Source of the DNA: Aradus depressus
Lineage: Eukaryota > Arthropoda > Insecta > Hemiptera > Aradidae
Direction of reading: 5' to 3'
NCBI GenBank assembly: GCA_963662175.1
Contig: OY759215.1
Location: 21,131,079-21,195,078, forward strand
Length of the DNA stretch: 64,000 bases
Position numbers and translations under genes: made by a program. Positions 30,639 through 40,489 of the stretch are shown piece after piece. The notes under the pieces are model-generated. The model was not told the DNA's origin and did no database searches. It saw only the letters and a list, made by a program, of their open reading frames with translations. Every line of letters starts with the position of its first letter. The stretch's first letter is position 1.

Positions 30639-31261
30639 GAATTTTTCGTTCGTTTCGGGATTATAAACAGTTTTTTTTAAAAATATTTTAAAGTTATTGG
30701 CTCAGGAACCCCCTCCTCGGTGTCAGTCCTGCGGGGTCGGATTGTCTTTCTTGTCATTCTAACTGAATGCATGGCATATAGTCCCCAGCGTCAGAATTTC
30801 AACCTTGCGGTGGATATTTCCAAAATTATATCCAATAATAGCTCCCAAATTACCCAACTATTTCATTTCTTACAATTCACAAACTTCTCATCTAAATTAT
30901 AAAACAAAATTATCTTCATCACGTAGCCTTTCTATTCCGTAACAGCGATCTCCTTTTTATTATTATTAATCTGCGCCTATCCAAATTAGCAAGCTAGGAT
31001 CCCCAGAGATCTGCATCCATCAGGCATCCATGACCCTCGTGGTCGAAATGCCTTAAAGAAGGAAAAAAAAAAAAAATAATTTTAATGTTGTTATCTAAAA
31101 GATTGTTTTTCCATCTAATCGTTTTGCCTTCTGGTTAGTTCCATAATATTGTAAGTCTGACCAATAGGGATTCATGCAATGTTCTCTTCTTTGAAAATTC
31201 TCTCTCTATATAATATAAAAAGGTGACTAAATATGTCTCTTATCCGATATATATATTATAA

Positions 31262-31442
<181 letters not shown>

Positions 31443-31458
31443 ATATATATATTATACA

Positions 31459-31807
31459 GAGGGCGCCGGTAGCTCAGTGGTATGCGTGCTTGCCTTCTGA
31501 GCTCAAGATCGTGGGTTCGAAACCCGACCGAGGCCCTTAGTTTATTTTATCTGGGAGATAAAATAAACTTAAGCACGCCGTCCTTCGGATGGGACGTTAA
31601 GCGATGGTCCCGAGCCTGTACGATGTCAGGTACTCGTTAAAGACCCCTACCCTAGGTGAATAAAAATTTAGGGTAGGCAAAATTTAGCACTCCCACAGTA
31701 GAGTCGGGCTCATGTCCACCAGAGTGACGAAAGAGCGCTCTGGTAGTAGGCGATATGACCTCGTAGTTAAAGCCCGGGCATGAGTCATAATAACTAACTA
31801 ACTATAG
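31459..31807 (+). mobile_element. tRNA-headed SINE, near consensus, 8-bp candidate TSD
   Basis: The most consensus-like copy: GAGGGCGCCGGTAGCTCAG, GGATGGGACGTTAAGCGATG, GAGTCATAATAACTAACTAA. ATTATACA flanks it at 31451-31458 and 31808-31815. Its tail is (CTAA)n rather than (CCTAA)n. Confidence 0.9.
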
Positions 31808-31892
31808 ATTATACATGGGAATTTCGAAACCTATCAAATTGTATGTATGGTGGTCATGAAGAGTGGTCGACATGAAAAAGTAATATCCTACA
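31808..31892 (+). repeat. Single arm of the 43.9-kb palindrome
   Basis: GAAACCTATCAAATTGTATG, then GTGGTCATGAAGAGTGGTCG match the right arm at 43973-44031, including the following TAATATCCTACA before the SINE. Confidence 0.75.
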
Positions 31893-32245
31893 GAGGGCAC
31901 CGGTAGCTCAGTGGTATGCGTGCTTGACTTCTGAGCTCAAGATCGGGGGTTCGAAACCCGACCGAGGCCCTTAGTTTATTTTATCAGGGAGGTAAAATAA
32001 ACTGAAGCACGCCGTCCTTCGGATGGGACGTTAAGCGATGGTCCCGAGCCTGTACGATGTCAGGTACTCGTAAAAGACCCCTGCCCTAGATGAATAAAAA
32101 TTTAGGGTAGGCAAAATTTAGGACTCCCACAGTAGAGTCGGGCTCATGTCCACCAGAGTGACGAAAGAGCGCTCTGGTAGTAGGCGATATGACCTAGTAG
32201 TTAAATCCCGGGCATGAGTCATAAAACCTAACCTAACCTAACCTA
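31893..32245 (+). mobile_element. tRNA-headed SINE sharing its 5' flank with the 44043 copy
   Basis: Full length, with the variants GGGCACCGG and GATCGGGGGTTCG also found at 44043 but in no other copy. It ends CATAAAACCTAACCTAACC, then two more CTAAC-type units. Its left flank contains the duplication word TAATATCCTACA, but the right flank does not. Confidence 0.88.
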
Positions 32246-32825
32246 TTATACGATAAGAGAGATATTTAGTCACCTCTTTTATGGATTGTGTCCAGTGTTC
32301 AGTGACCAATAAGTAAGTTAAAATGTAAATAGTTTCAATGTTTGTTTGAGTCAATTTTTTAGAATTTGGGTGAGAACCGACTTCTTAAAATGAAAAAAAT
32401 GTTGTTTCTTTTGGACTATATATCTATCTCCTAACAGTGGCCTATAGAGCTTAAGTCTCTGTGTCCGCAAGGAAATTAATGCTTTTCAAAACTTAACATA
32501 GACTTATATATTTTTTTGATGAAAAATATACAGTATTATTAGGTCCTTTTTCAAATAAAAAAATGGAAATTTTTTTTTTAATTTTTTGAGTTAGATTGAG
32601 TTAGGTCATTGTTTCAGTAAAGGTGCGATATAGAATCCCTATTGGTCAGAATTACAATATTCTGGAACTAACCGGAAGGCCTAGAAGTGATAACTTGATG
32701 GAAAAACAATCTTTTTGATGACTAACAATATTAAAATATTTAAAATAATTAAAAAAAAACTACTTATAATCCCGAAACGAACGAAAAATCAGATACAGTT
32801 TGTAGTAATATTTATAAAAATATAT

Positions 32826-32980
32826 AGAGGGTGGGGGTAGCTTAGAGGAAGCGTGGCTCACAGATCTGTGCCCCTCAGGTTTTTTTATCGGCCGGATGAA
32901 AAAACCTTGAACGCGCCATTCTTCGGTTGAGACATTGAGCGATGGTCCCGAGCTTGTGAGATTTCAGGTACTCTTATTAT
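32826..32980 (+). mobile_element. SINE 5' half, old
   Basis: GAGGGTGGGGGTAGCTTAG head, GCGCCATTCTTCGGTTGAG, GCGATGGTCCCGAGCTTGTG and TCAGGTACTC. The B-box is lost. Confidence 0.65.
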
Positions 32981-33530
32981 TATTTTTGAACAACCAGAAA
33001 AAACATTCCGTTTCCGAATAGAAGCTTACCTATAACATAAACATTTTTAATTGAATTTTATTTTTTACTATTATTATTATTATTATTATTAATCCCATGT
33101 GAGTCGACCCTAAGACATAATAACTGATTATGTATCTCATATATATAATTATACCTTCTGCCATTGCCAAGCCTAGGGCTCAGTTACTATTTACTGATAA
33201 CTTATTCTCTAAGCTAGATTTAAAAGTAAATTTTCTCAATATTCAGATCTAGTTAAATTCTGAGTATGTTAGTGCAAATATTGGATCAGTGTGGTATGCA
33301 TTGTTCCAACATCGGGATATTTAACATAATTAAACAAAAGACATTCTCTAGAGGAATGCATCGGATCAAAGAACAGTCAACAGAGAAAATAAATATTTTA
33401 ACAGGAAATACATTGCCAAGGTTGAAATTGGCTATAGCAACAGACTTTTAGGCTCTAATGTTGGTGAAATAATTTTAATTTTATTTTATATTCTAATTTA
33501 TGTCTCTATTTATATCTATATTCTTCAAAC
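32981..33530. other. Unassigned, with a short repeat shared with 57.7 kb
   Basis: TTTTGAACAACCAGAAAAAA, TTTCCGAATAG and AACATAAACATTTTTA recur at 57721-57790. A short ATT triplet run lies at 33070-33090. The frame at 33266-33451 is unrecognised. Confidence 0.35.
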
Positions 33531-33533
33531 TTA

Positions 33534-33795
33534 GGGGGCGTTCAAGTATTACGTAACGCAATTTTCGAAGACTTTTGACCCTCCCTCCCCCCCATGTAAC
33601 GCGCCATAACGTTTTTCTGTACCCTCCCTCGCCCATACAGTCGAGGGATTCCCCTTAAAACATAAACGAAGTGGGTTGCCAACTCGGGAGATTTTAACTC
33701 CCTAGTTTCCCCCCTCCAGCCCCTGTAACGCATCGTAACGTTTTACAAGACCCCCCCTCCCCCCAAATTGCGTTACGTAATACTTGAACGCCCCC
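33534..33795. mobile_element. 262-bp MITE with 31-bp perfect TIRs
   Basis: Both ends begin GGGGGCGTTCAAGTATTACG and continue TAACGCAATTT, giving 31 identical bases in inverted orientation. TTA flanks each side (33531-33533, 33796-33798), a 3-bp duplication that fits the PIF/Harbinger group. The interior repeats the GTAACGC..ATAACGTTTT theme in both orientations. No coding. It sits immediately upstream of an RT fragment. A partial relative lies at 54413-54452. Confidence 0.8.
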
Positions 33796-33798
33796 TTA

Positions 33799-33990
33799 GC
33801 TCAGATATTTCGCTTTACTATAATGGCCGGCGTGCCTCAAGGCTCAATATTAGCCCCCCTATTATACTCCATGTTCACTTTCCACATACCCACCGACCCT
33901 AACATATTAACAGTCACATATGTAGATGACATCTCCCTCCTATCTTCTTCTTCTCGCACTATAACAACACCTCACCAAAATTGACCTCGA
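33799..33990 (+). pseudogene. Jockey-like reverse transcriptase palm fragment
   Basis: After the MITE the frame reads [18 protein letters not shown], then VTYVDDISLLSSS. GVPQGSxLxPLLY is RT motif 4 (B) and YVDD is the catalytic motif (A/C loop) of non-LTR reverse transcriptases. The spacing of about 30 residues and the xPTxPN-type linker resemble the Jockey clade. The N-terminal residues in this frame before FTIM are MITE-derived. Upstream RT is gone, and downstream the frame ends in AT-rich DNA. The element is dead. Confidence 0.8.
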
Positions 33991-34189
33991 TAGGATGGCA
34001 CCTATTTATTTTATTTTATTCTATTATGTATTTTAGTTTATTTTTTAGATTTTTTATTTATTTTTTCCAATTTTTAATTTTATTTATTTATTTATATTTT
34101 TTTATTTATTCATTTATATTTGTTTAATATATACTTTTTATTTTATTTTTTATTTGTTATTGTTATATTGTTTTTATTCTCATTTCTAT
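33991..34189. other. T-rich low-complexity DNA
   Basis: TTTATT-type low complexity separates the RT relic from a family L end. Confidence 0.6.
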
Positions 34190-34515
34190 ATTTCGCACAT
34201 GGAACCTAATGAAGGGACGTAATCATCCCGAAATGTCGTGATAAAGACACTTCCCTGAAGAGTTATAAAAAATAGTTATCATAATTTCTATTAAATTAAA
34301 AAAATGTATCTATTTATTATAAATGTATTAGTATTATTGTACTCATATATTTGAAGTATTTATTCATTTCAATAGTATTGTTGTTACTAATCTTATGTGT
34401 GTCAGACTCAAATAGTTATAAATCTAATTTATAAGCTATCCTAATGTATACAATCTTATGACGTATCATATTACTATGTATTAGTTTAACGGAAATGAAT
34501 ATTAATATTATTAAT
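34190..34515 (+). mobile_element. Family L 3' end, copy 3
   Basis: CGCACATGGAACCTAATGAA, GGGACGTAATCATCCCG, GATAAAGACACTTCC and TTAGTTTAACGGAAATGAAT correspond to the window start in order. Confidence 0.65.
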
Positions 34516-34517
34516 TT

Positions 34518-34830
34518 TCCGCGAAATCTGCCGAAGGGGAAGAAGGTATCAGAGAAAGAGAACTTAGCTCAAAAACCCTTATAACTGCCAATGTAAGTAA
34601 TATATCGGCATAAAATTTAGTGTGAGGATTCAGAAGTCCCTATGTGAGTCAACTATTGATTTTTAGCCGAAAAGGTCGATTAGTTTTAGAATGATTGCTA
34701 TTTCAAAGTCGACTTTTTAGTTTTTTTATCAGATGGGATCGGAAAACATTCAGGTGAAACCTCAACATCGAATTACTGATTGATTACATAATTTCCCTTA
34801 TACTTCGTTTAGCTGAGAGAAGTGAAAATA
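34518..34830. mobile_element. X-family pieces in opposite orientations
   Basis: 34518-34700 is minus-oriented body (CTGCCGAAGGGGAAG, CTGCCAATGTAAGTAATATA). 34735-34825 is a plus-oriented terminal module (GATTACATAATTTCCCTTAT, CGTTTAGCTGAGAG). Confidence 0.6.
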
Positions 34831-35011
34831 TAAGTAAAAGTCTAATGAGAAAACATTTTTTAATTAATAATGATTATTTTCCAAAGACCTTTCTTGATAG
34901 AAAGACAATCTATCATAGGGACGAAATGAAGTGACTCGGCAGCAATGAGAAGAAGAAAGTATGGTGAGGTTGAGGTTGAGTCGACACTTCTATCGGAGAG
35001 GTCATTAGTGG

Positions 35012-35480
35012 AAACGATATATGAGGTGGTGAAATCTATGTTGACCTTCTCAACCCAGGTCATCATCTGAAGCCATATGAAGATAACAGAGCTTCCGTGA
35101 ACCCTCCTACCCGAGCATCGAGTTCTTAGGACTCTGGTCTCAACGGATTCTGTACTCAAGAGCCATGCCTCCAAACGATATATGAGGTGGTGAAATCTAT
35201 GTTGACCTTCTCAACCCAGGTCATCATCTGAAGATAACTGAGCGTCCGTGAACCTTCCTACCCGAACATCGAGTTCTTAGGACCCCGGTCTCAACAGATT
35301 CTGTACTCAAGAGACATGCCTCCAAAAGATATATGAGGTGGTGAAATCTATGTTGACCTTCTCAACCCAGGTCATCATCTGAAGCCATATGAAGATAACA
35401 GAACTTCCGTGAACCTTTCTACCCGAACATCTAGTTCTTAGGACCCTGGTCTCAACAGTATTCAAGAGCCATGCCTCCAA
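35012..35480 (+). repeat. Three tandem units of 151-161 bp
   Basis: Units start at ATATGAGGTGGTGAAATCTA near 35019, 35180 and 35331 and each end GCCTCCAAA. Unit 2 lacks 10 bp (GCCATATGAA) and unit 3 lacks about 11. The minus-strand frame at 34860-35174 covers unit 1 and is not a recognised protein. Confidence 0.85.
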
Positions 35481-35569
35481 ATCTTGTTCTCGTTTTGGAC
35501 TACGTGATAAACATGTTAGAGGATATTTTTACAGTATATCTTTAGCGATGAATCAATCACGTTATTGCT

Positions 35570-35990
35570 CTCTCTCCAAAACCAATTGATCATTTTTGCT
35601 AAAAATCAATAGTTGATTTACTCAGAAGCTTCTGAATCCTCATACTAAATTATGGATCGATACATTCATTATATCGTCAATTAGTAGTGTTTTTGAGTAG
35701 AGTGTCCTCTTCCCTTCGGCCAATTCCGCGAGAAATTAATTGCGGTCATTCTTATGGAATTTTGAATTTACATACGAAATTGTGTGGCGATACATTCATT
35801 ACAGTCATTGCAGAATTTTGGTGTTAAGCCTCCCTCATAATACCCCCGTTCCCTTTCCTCGACTTTTTTATTTATTTTATTTTGGGAAACAAGCGGCCAG
35901 AAAAGATGAAATTCCTGTGAAAACTTTTACATAACTTAAATGATTACTTATATAATTTGGGAAGTTTATTCATAAATATATAGAAAAACA
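35570..35990 (+). mobile_element. X-family copy
   Basis: TTGATCATTTTTGCTAAAAA, TCGATACATTCATTATATCG, CCAATTCCGCGAGAAATTAA and GCGATACATTCATTACAGTC show two subrepeats in order. Confidence 0.6.
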
Positions 35991-36037
35991 AATTTAAAAA
36001 AATTGATTATTCTCATATGACTTCAAATTGATAGTAA

Positions 36038-36182
36038 GTTATGACTCATGCCCAGGCTATAACTACAAGTTTATATATCTTACTACCAGAACGCTCTTAC
36101 ATCACTTTGGTGGACATGAGCCACCTAGATTCTAGGGTATGTGGTCTTTAATGAGTTCCTGACATCGCATAGACTCGCGGAA
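36038..36182 (-). mobile_element. SINE fragment, diverged
   Basis: TTATGACTCATGCCCAGGC, CTACTACCAGAACGCTCTTA and GTTCCTGACATCGC. Confidence 0.7.
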
Positions 36183-36195
36183 AATCGTTTAGACC

Positions 36196-36534
36196 ATGAC
36201 TTCAAAAATAATTACTCAAAATTCTACATTCTTCAAGAAAAAAAATATATACCTATCCGAAAAAAGAGAAATTCGTATGTTTCGTCGATCTGACTCCTGG
36301 AATTCCTTCCTTTGGAAACAGATGGGAAAGATAGTTCAAAGAAAAAAGTGTGTCAAATTGACAGAAATGCAGTTGTACCTCTTCCCTCTTTGATGGGCAT
36401 GTAATAAGGTAATTGGACAATCTCAAAACACACAAAAGAAGAAGGCAGGAAGTCTCAAAAATGTGAAGGATGATCAAGAAGAAAGAAATATATATTTTCT
36501 TTATGACATTTTTATCTTGTTTTATCTTTTTTTA
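36196..36534. other. Unassigned
   Basis: Overlapping short frames on both strands have no recognised product. Confidence 0.25.
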
Positions 36535-36690
36535 TAAGAAAGTACATATCATTGTGCGAAAATCTGAGATCGAGTATTCAACGGAATATGTGAACAATTT
36601 CAAGGTCCCCGGAATTTGTAGACCATTTTCACGATGGTGACAGTCTGAGCGCCTGTCTATGTGTATGTGATTGAAACTATGTTAGCTCTC
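36535..36690 (+). repeat. Family V fragment
   Basis: GTGCGAAAATCTGAGATCGA and TTTCAAGGTCCCC match 11205-11265. Confidence 0.45.
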
Positions 36691-36696
36691 TAACTG

Positions 36697-36957
36697 CGGC
36701 TTTAACTACGATATCATATCGCCTACTACCAGAGCGCTCTTTCGTCACTCTGGTGCACATGAGCCCGACTCCACTGTGGGCGTCCTAAATGTTGCTTACC
36801 TAGGTTTATTCATCTAGGGTAAGGAGTCTTTGACATCGGCTCGGGACCATAGGTTAACGTCCCATCCGAAGGAGGGCGTGCTCAATTTTTTTTAAATGTA
36901 TATTTGATATTGAGCACAGCAGATAAGCACGCTAGCTCTGAACTACCAGCGCCCTCA
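36697..36957 (-). mobile_element. tRNA-headed SINE, partly deleted
   Basis: GCGGCTTTAACTACGATATC, CAGAGCGCTCTTTCGTCACT, AACGTCCCATCCGAAGG, ending CTACCAGCGCCCTC. The head is rearranged around a short T-run. Confidence 0.78.
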
Positions 36958-36999
36958 GCAATGAACTTGATTTTAGAAAAGATATATATACTAACATTG

Positions 37000-37280
37000 G
37001 GAGATGCCAATAGCTCAGCTTGCTTACTGAGATCAAGGTCGCGAGTTCAAAACCAGGCCGAGGTCCTCAGTTTATGTTATCTGGGAGGTAAAGAAACTTA
37101 AGCACGCCGTCCTTCGGATGGGACGTTAGCGATGGTCCCGAGCCTGTACGATGTCAGGTATTCGTTGAAAACCGTTACCCGGGTCGGGCTCATGTCGACC
37201 AGAGTGACGAAAGAGCGCTCTGGTAGTAGGCGATATGGCCTCGAAGTTAAAGCCCGGACATGAGTCAAGATAACTAACTA
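37000..37280 (+). mobile_element. tRNA-headed SINE, internally deleted
   Basis: GATGCCAATAGCTCAGC head, GGATGGGACGTTAGCG core, a deletion of the AATAAAAATTTAGGG block, then GAGTCAAGATAACTAACTA. Confidence 0.8.
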
Positions 37281-37313
37281 TACTAACTTGTATCTGATAA
37301 AAATTGGACTACA

Positions 37314-37960
37314 GTAGTCCCTCAACACTCGCGAATTTGATTATTCGCGGACGTAAAACTGGCTATAATTCATCATTTGCTAAAATCTCGATTATGTATG
37401 TAATCGCAAGAAGAGAAAAAAATAAAAAATACATATGTAGATTTAAGTCTAGCGATGAATCTTTAAAGGAACTGGAGCCAAGCTCCATCAATGCTTATTG
37501 GTGTAATCTTTGACCGCAAGAGGTGGTGAAACAAGACAAATTGACAGCAATTGCAGATCGAGAAGAAGAGATTTTTACGATCGCTCATGAAATTGGGGGT
37601 GAAGGTTTTGGAGATATGAAAAATTATAAAATTGAAGACCTATTGAATTCTCATAAAATCGAACTATCGGAGAAAGCTCTGTTGGAAATTATGGTAAAAA
37701 ATGTTCTTCAAAGGAGTTGAGATACACTTTAACCCTTCAAGAACAAGATTCAAAAATACATCCATAATACAATCCATCCCTTATTCGGAGTCTCAAAATT
37801 AAAAGGACAATCGAGACCGCGACAACTCCGTACATTGAAGCTCAAAAAGAACTGACATATACAGCTAAACAGTCAAATAACTAATTATTTTTTACCTTCA
37901 ACTTTCCACATTCATGGGTTCTACATATGCGCGGGTTTTGTGGAACATAATCGGTTGTAA
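37314..37960 (+). mobile_element. pogo/Tigger-like transposon relic, internally deleted
   Basis: The left terminus is CAGTAGTCCCTCAACACTCG, then CGAATTTGATTATTCGCGG, the terminus style of Tigger/pogo elements, preceded by TA. The only coding left is the transposase C-terminus (37440-37720). GCGCGGGTTTTGTGGAACAT at 37930 looks like the inner part of the right TIR, but the outer CAGTAGTC end is missing. The deletion joins the 5' end directly to the last part of the gene. Confidence 0.7.
37440..37720 (+). pseudogene. Tigger-like transposase C-terminal remnant
   Basis: One frame, broken by a single TGA near 37512, reads LKELEPSSINAYWCNL, stop, PQEVVKQDK, then FGDMKNYKIEDLLNSHKIEL and LSEKALLEIMV. 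KPSTINACWxKLWPE followed about 40-50 residues later by an acidic xDVxELLxSHxEELTxEDLLE block is the familiar tail of CENP-B/Tigger-type DDE transposases. The in-frame stop falls where tryptophan is usual, a likely TGG to TGA change. The DDE core and the helix-turn-helix are absent. Confidence 0.72.
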
Positions 37961-38204
37961 AGAAAACTGAAAGCCATATTTATATTTTTAAAAACAATTG
38001 TTGGCTGGTCGCAAATATTTACGATATACATGCCAAAACTGTTCTAAAATGTCGTTTTGAAATACATTTTTTAAGAAGTTTGCTCGATGTACATGAAAAC
38101 GGTTAGTCCTAACGAAAAATTGATTCTTAAAAATAACACCTTATGCACCGAGAGATCTTCTTCATGTTTTCTGTATCCCTGATTTCAAAAAATATATTTA
38201 ATAT
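37961..38204. other. Unassigned, possibly family V
   Basis: GGTTAGTCCTAACGAAAAA at 38101 resembles the GGCTAACGG word of family V. Confidence 0.3.
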
Positions 38205-38490
38205 GCGTGTGTCTGTGAACACGATAACTCCCGATAGAATGAATGTTTTGATACAAAATTTTCTGTGTTTTTTAAGGACGACGCCTATTGATTTTCAATT
38301 AAATTGTTCTAAGGAAAATGGAGGATATCATAAAAACTCTAATAACTGCCGATATAATGAATGAATGGACACGAAATTTAGTTTAAGGATTCTGAAGTCT
38401 GTGTGTAAGTCAACTATTGATTAAAAGGGTCGAATGATTTTAAAGGAAAAGCAAAAATTTATTTATTCGTGTTGGAGAAGTACATTGCCA
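38205..38490 (-). mobile_element. X-family copy to its start module
   Basis: GATAACTCCCGATAGAATGA, CTATTGATTTTCAATTAAAT, ATAACTGCCGATATAATGAA, TAAGTCAACTATTGATTAAA and GGAGAAGTACATTGCC in order. Confidence 0.68.
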
Positions 38491-39190
38491 TTCTCTAACA
38501 AAAAATAAATAAAAATAAAAAAGTTTTTAGAGTCTCTCCACAAATAAGTTTGGCAAAAGATCTTTTTTATACAATCATCGTAAAATGTAGAAGATTTACG
38601 GCATCTTATTCTTGGGTTCGGACCCAGAGCTGAGCCGTAGATAAGACCGAAAGAGCATATATCCCCGATTGGGCACATACTCCCTTTTTGTTCCTGCTGA
38701 ATGTATTTTAGGCCAGTTTTAGTGCAGACCCTGAAACGTGACGATGCCTCTCTAGAACCACCCTCCAGGAGACGGAGAACTTTTAATAGACAATAAAAAC
38801 TCCTTGGGGTCACTTTCAAAATCAAATAAAACTCGACCCTCAGAACTCGAGACCCGTCGTAAAATTTCGAATCTCCTTTCGGCCTAAATTAAGGTTCCTG
38901 TAGGAAGAGCATGAACAGGTTCGACACGACTAATAAAATCCATGAAGAAGCACTTTTATTATTATAACGGTTGTAAAAGTAACAAAAACAATAATAATAT
39001 TTGTTACGACTATTGTTATTATAATTTTAATATTCTCATTAAAAATTAAAGTTATTTATCCTTTCATAGGATTACATGCAGGAAATAATGTGTATGGTTT
39101 TAATTATGAACTTACCAATCAACATAAAAAGCTGATTCATTAATCTGCAGTGTACTTTCCATTTTAAAATCAAAATATTATGTAAAGGGG
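38491..39190. other. Unassigned
   Basis: The minus-strand frame at 38463-38825 (120 codons) has no motif I recognise. 38940-39060 has AT-rich simple sequence. Confidence 0.3.
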
Positions 39191-39194
39191 TATA

Positions 39195-39406
39195 GTTACT
39201 CATGCCCGGGCTTTAATGCTAGGGTTTATTCACGTAGGGTGTTTAACGAGAATCTGACAACTTGGGACCGTCGCTTAACGTCCCAGGCGAAGGACAGCAT
39301 GCTAAAGGTTTTTTTGGATAAAAATCCTAAGGGCCTCGGCCGGGTTTCGCATCCGATATCTTGAGCTCAGTAGACTACCACGGTTCCTCTGAGCTACCGG
39401 CGCCTT
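39195..39406 (-). mobile_element. tRNA-headed SINE, internally deleted
   Basis: ACTCATGCCCGGGCTTTAAT tail, then the core GACCGTCGCTTAACGTCCC, ending GAGCTACCGGCGCC. The GTCGGGCTCATGTCC block is missing. Confidence 0.8.
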
Positions 39407-39604
39407 ATATAGTCTTCACAAATTCTTTGGATATATCCTATAGATTCAACTTCTGAGATAATATAAGAAAACATTCATCTCAATTAGCGGCTTTAAGAAT
39501 TGTTTTTGTAGCCAGGCCTCTTGTAATTTTTCTTGTTCAAAGAGTTTAAGATATGTTAAGGTTAAGAAAGTACAATTAAAGATAAGCCAATTCAGACAGA
39601 CGTG

Positions 39605-40070
39605 CTTGCAAAAAGTCTGAACCTCCGGTGGGTAGGCCACGTGCAGAGGATCCAAGATGGCTGTGACTCCGCTGAATCCCGGAGGGAAACGGAAGATAAG
39701 GAAGAGATGAATGAACCAGTGGATGAGGACGCGAGGAAGCTAAGACTGCGAAACTTTAAAACACTGAAATGTGGAATAGGACAGAGGACGAGGAAGACCC
39801 AGGAAATGAGGGATGGTGGCTGTGGATGGTGACGCGAGGAAGTTATGTCTGCGAAACTTAAGAACACTGAAATGTGGAATAGGACAGAGGACGAGGAAGA
39901 CCAAGGAAGTGAGGGATGGCGGCTGTGGATGGAGACGCAAGGAATCTTCCGCTGCGGAACTCAAGAACACTGAAATGTGGAATAGGACAGAGGACGACAA
40001 AGCCCAAGGAAGTGAGGGATGGCGGCTGTGGATGGAGACACAAGGAATCTTCCGCTGCGGAACCCACACA
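39605..40070 (+). pseudogene. LINE ORF2 C-terminus expanded as a 103-bp tandem repeat
   Basis: 39605-39700 reads LNLRWVGHVQRI, the RLRWxGHVxRM motif near the end of many non-LTR ORF2 proteins. From 39720 a unit of exactly 103 bp starts at 39720, 39823, 39926 and 40029 (last partial). Each unit encodes, in a frame that shifts by one per unit, DEDARKLRLRNFKTL-type text followed by RTRGRPRK-like text, the final basic GRPRxRWxDxVxxDxxxL region. Because 103 is not a multiple of three, all three frames show the same words, and several shadow frames arise on both strands. No protein can result. Confidence 0.75.
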
Positions 40071-40207
40071 TGCTCTAACTTGGATGAAGATGAATTAACT
40101 TGAATCTGATTAGATTTTGGCTAAGATGGCATGAAAATTAAGACGTCTTTACTTAAGGGCCTAAGTACATTTCACCAGATACAGCATATATGCTCGATTT
40201 ACGCGAA

Positions 40208-40455
40208 AACCATTAATAGAAATAAAAGACGTTGTCTTCCCACTGTTTTATTTATACCAGAACCGGTTTTCGACGCAACAGAGTCATCATCAGTGGTTCA
40301 TCCCACCACACAGCACAGCGGTTGGAAGATAACTAGCCTTTATCTTCCAACCGCTGTGCTGTGTGGTGGTCAACCACTGATGATGACGCTGTTGCGTCGA
40401 AAACCGGTTCTGGTATAAATAAAACAGTGGGAAGTCAACGTCTTTTATTTCTATT
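40208..40455. repeat. Large palindrome, about 115-bp arms
   Basis: Left arm 40208-40328, right arm about 40340-40455, with a centre of about 12 bases. It contains CCAGAACCGGTTTTCGACGC, GTCATCATCAGTGGTT and TCCCACTGTTTTATTTATAC with their complements. The outward direction reads GATGATGACGCTGTTGCGTC, GAAAACCGGTTCTGG, AATAAAACAGTGGGAAG, which matches the edge of repeat D (4660-4735, 42450-42525). It is a tail-to-tail dimer of one retroelement-like end. Confidence 0.85.
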
Positions 40456-40489
40456 AGAAATCTAGTCCCACAACATCTTACTATCACAT

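Noticed and set aside
31459..31535. tRNA gene at SINE heads
   Set aside because: The head has A- and B-boxes, but the acceptor stem pairs poorly and every copy continues into the SINE body.
38463..38825. 120-codon minus-strand frame
   Set aside because: It begins in an X start module and shows no recognisable domain; retained only as unassigned sequence.
39592..40103. Several overlapping frames on both strands around 39.6-40.1 kb
   Set aside because: All derive from the 103-bp tandem repeat of LINE ORF2; none is a gene.
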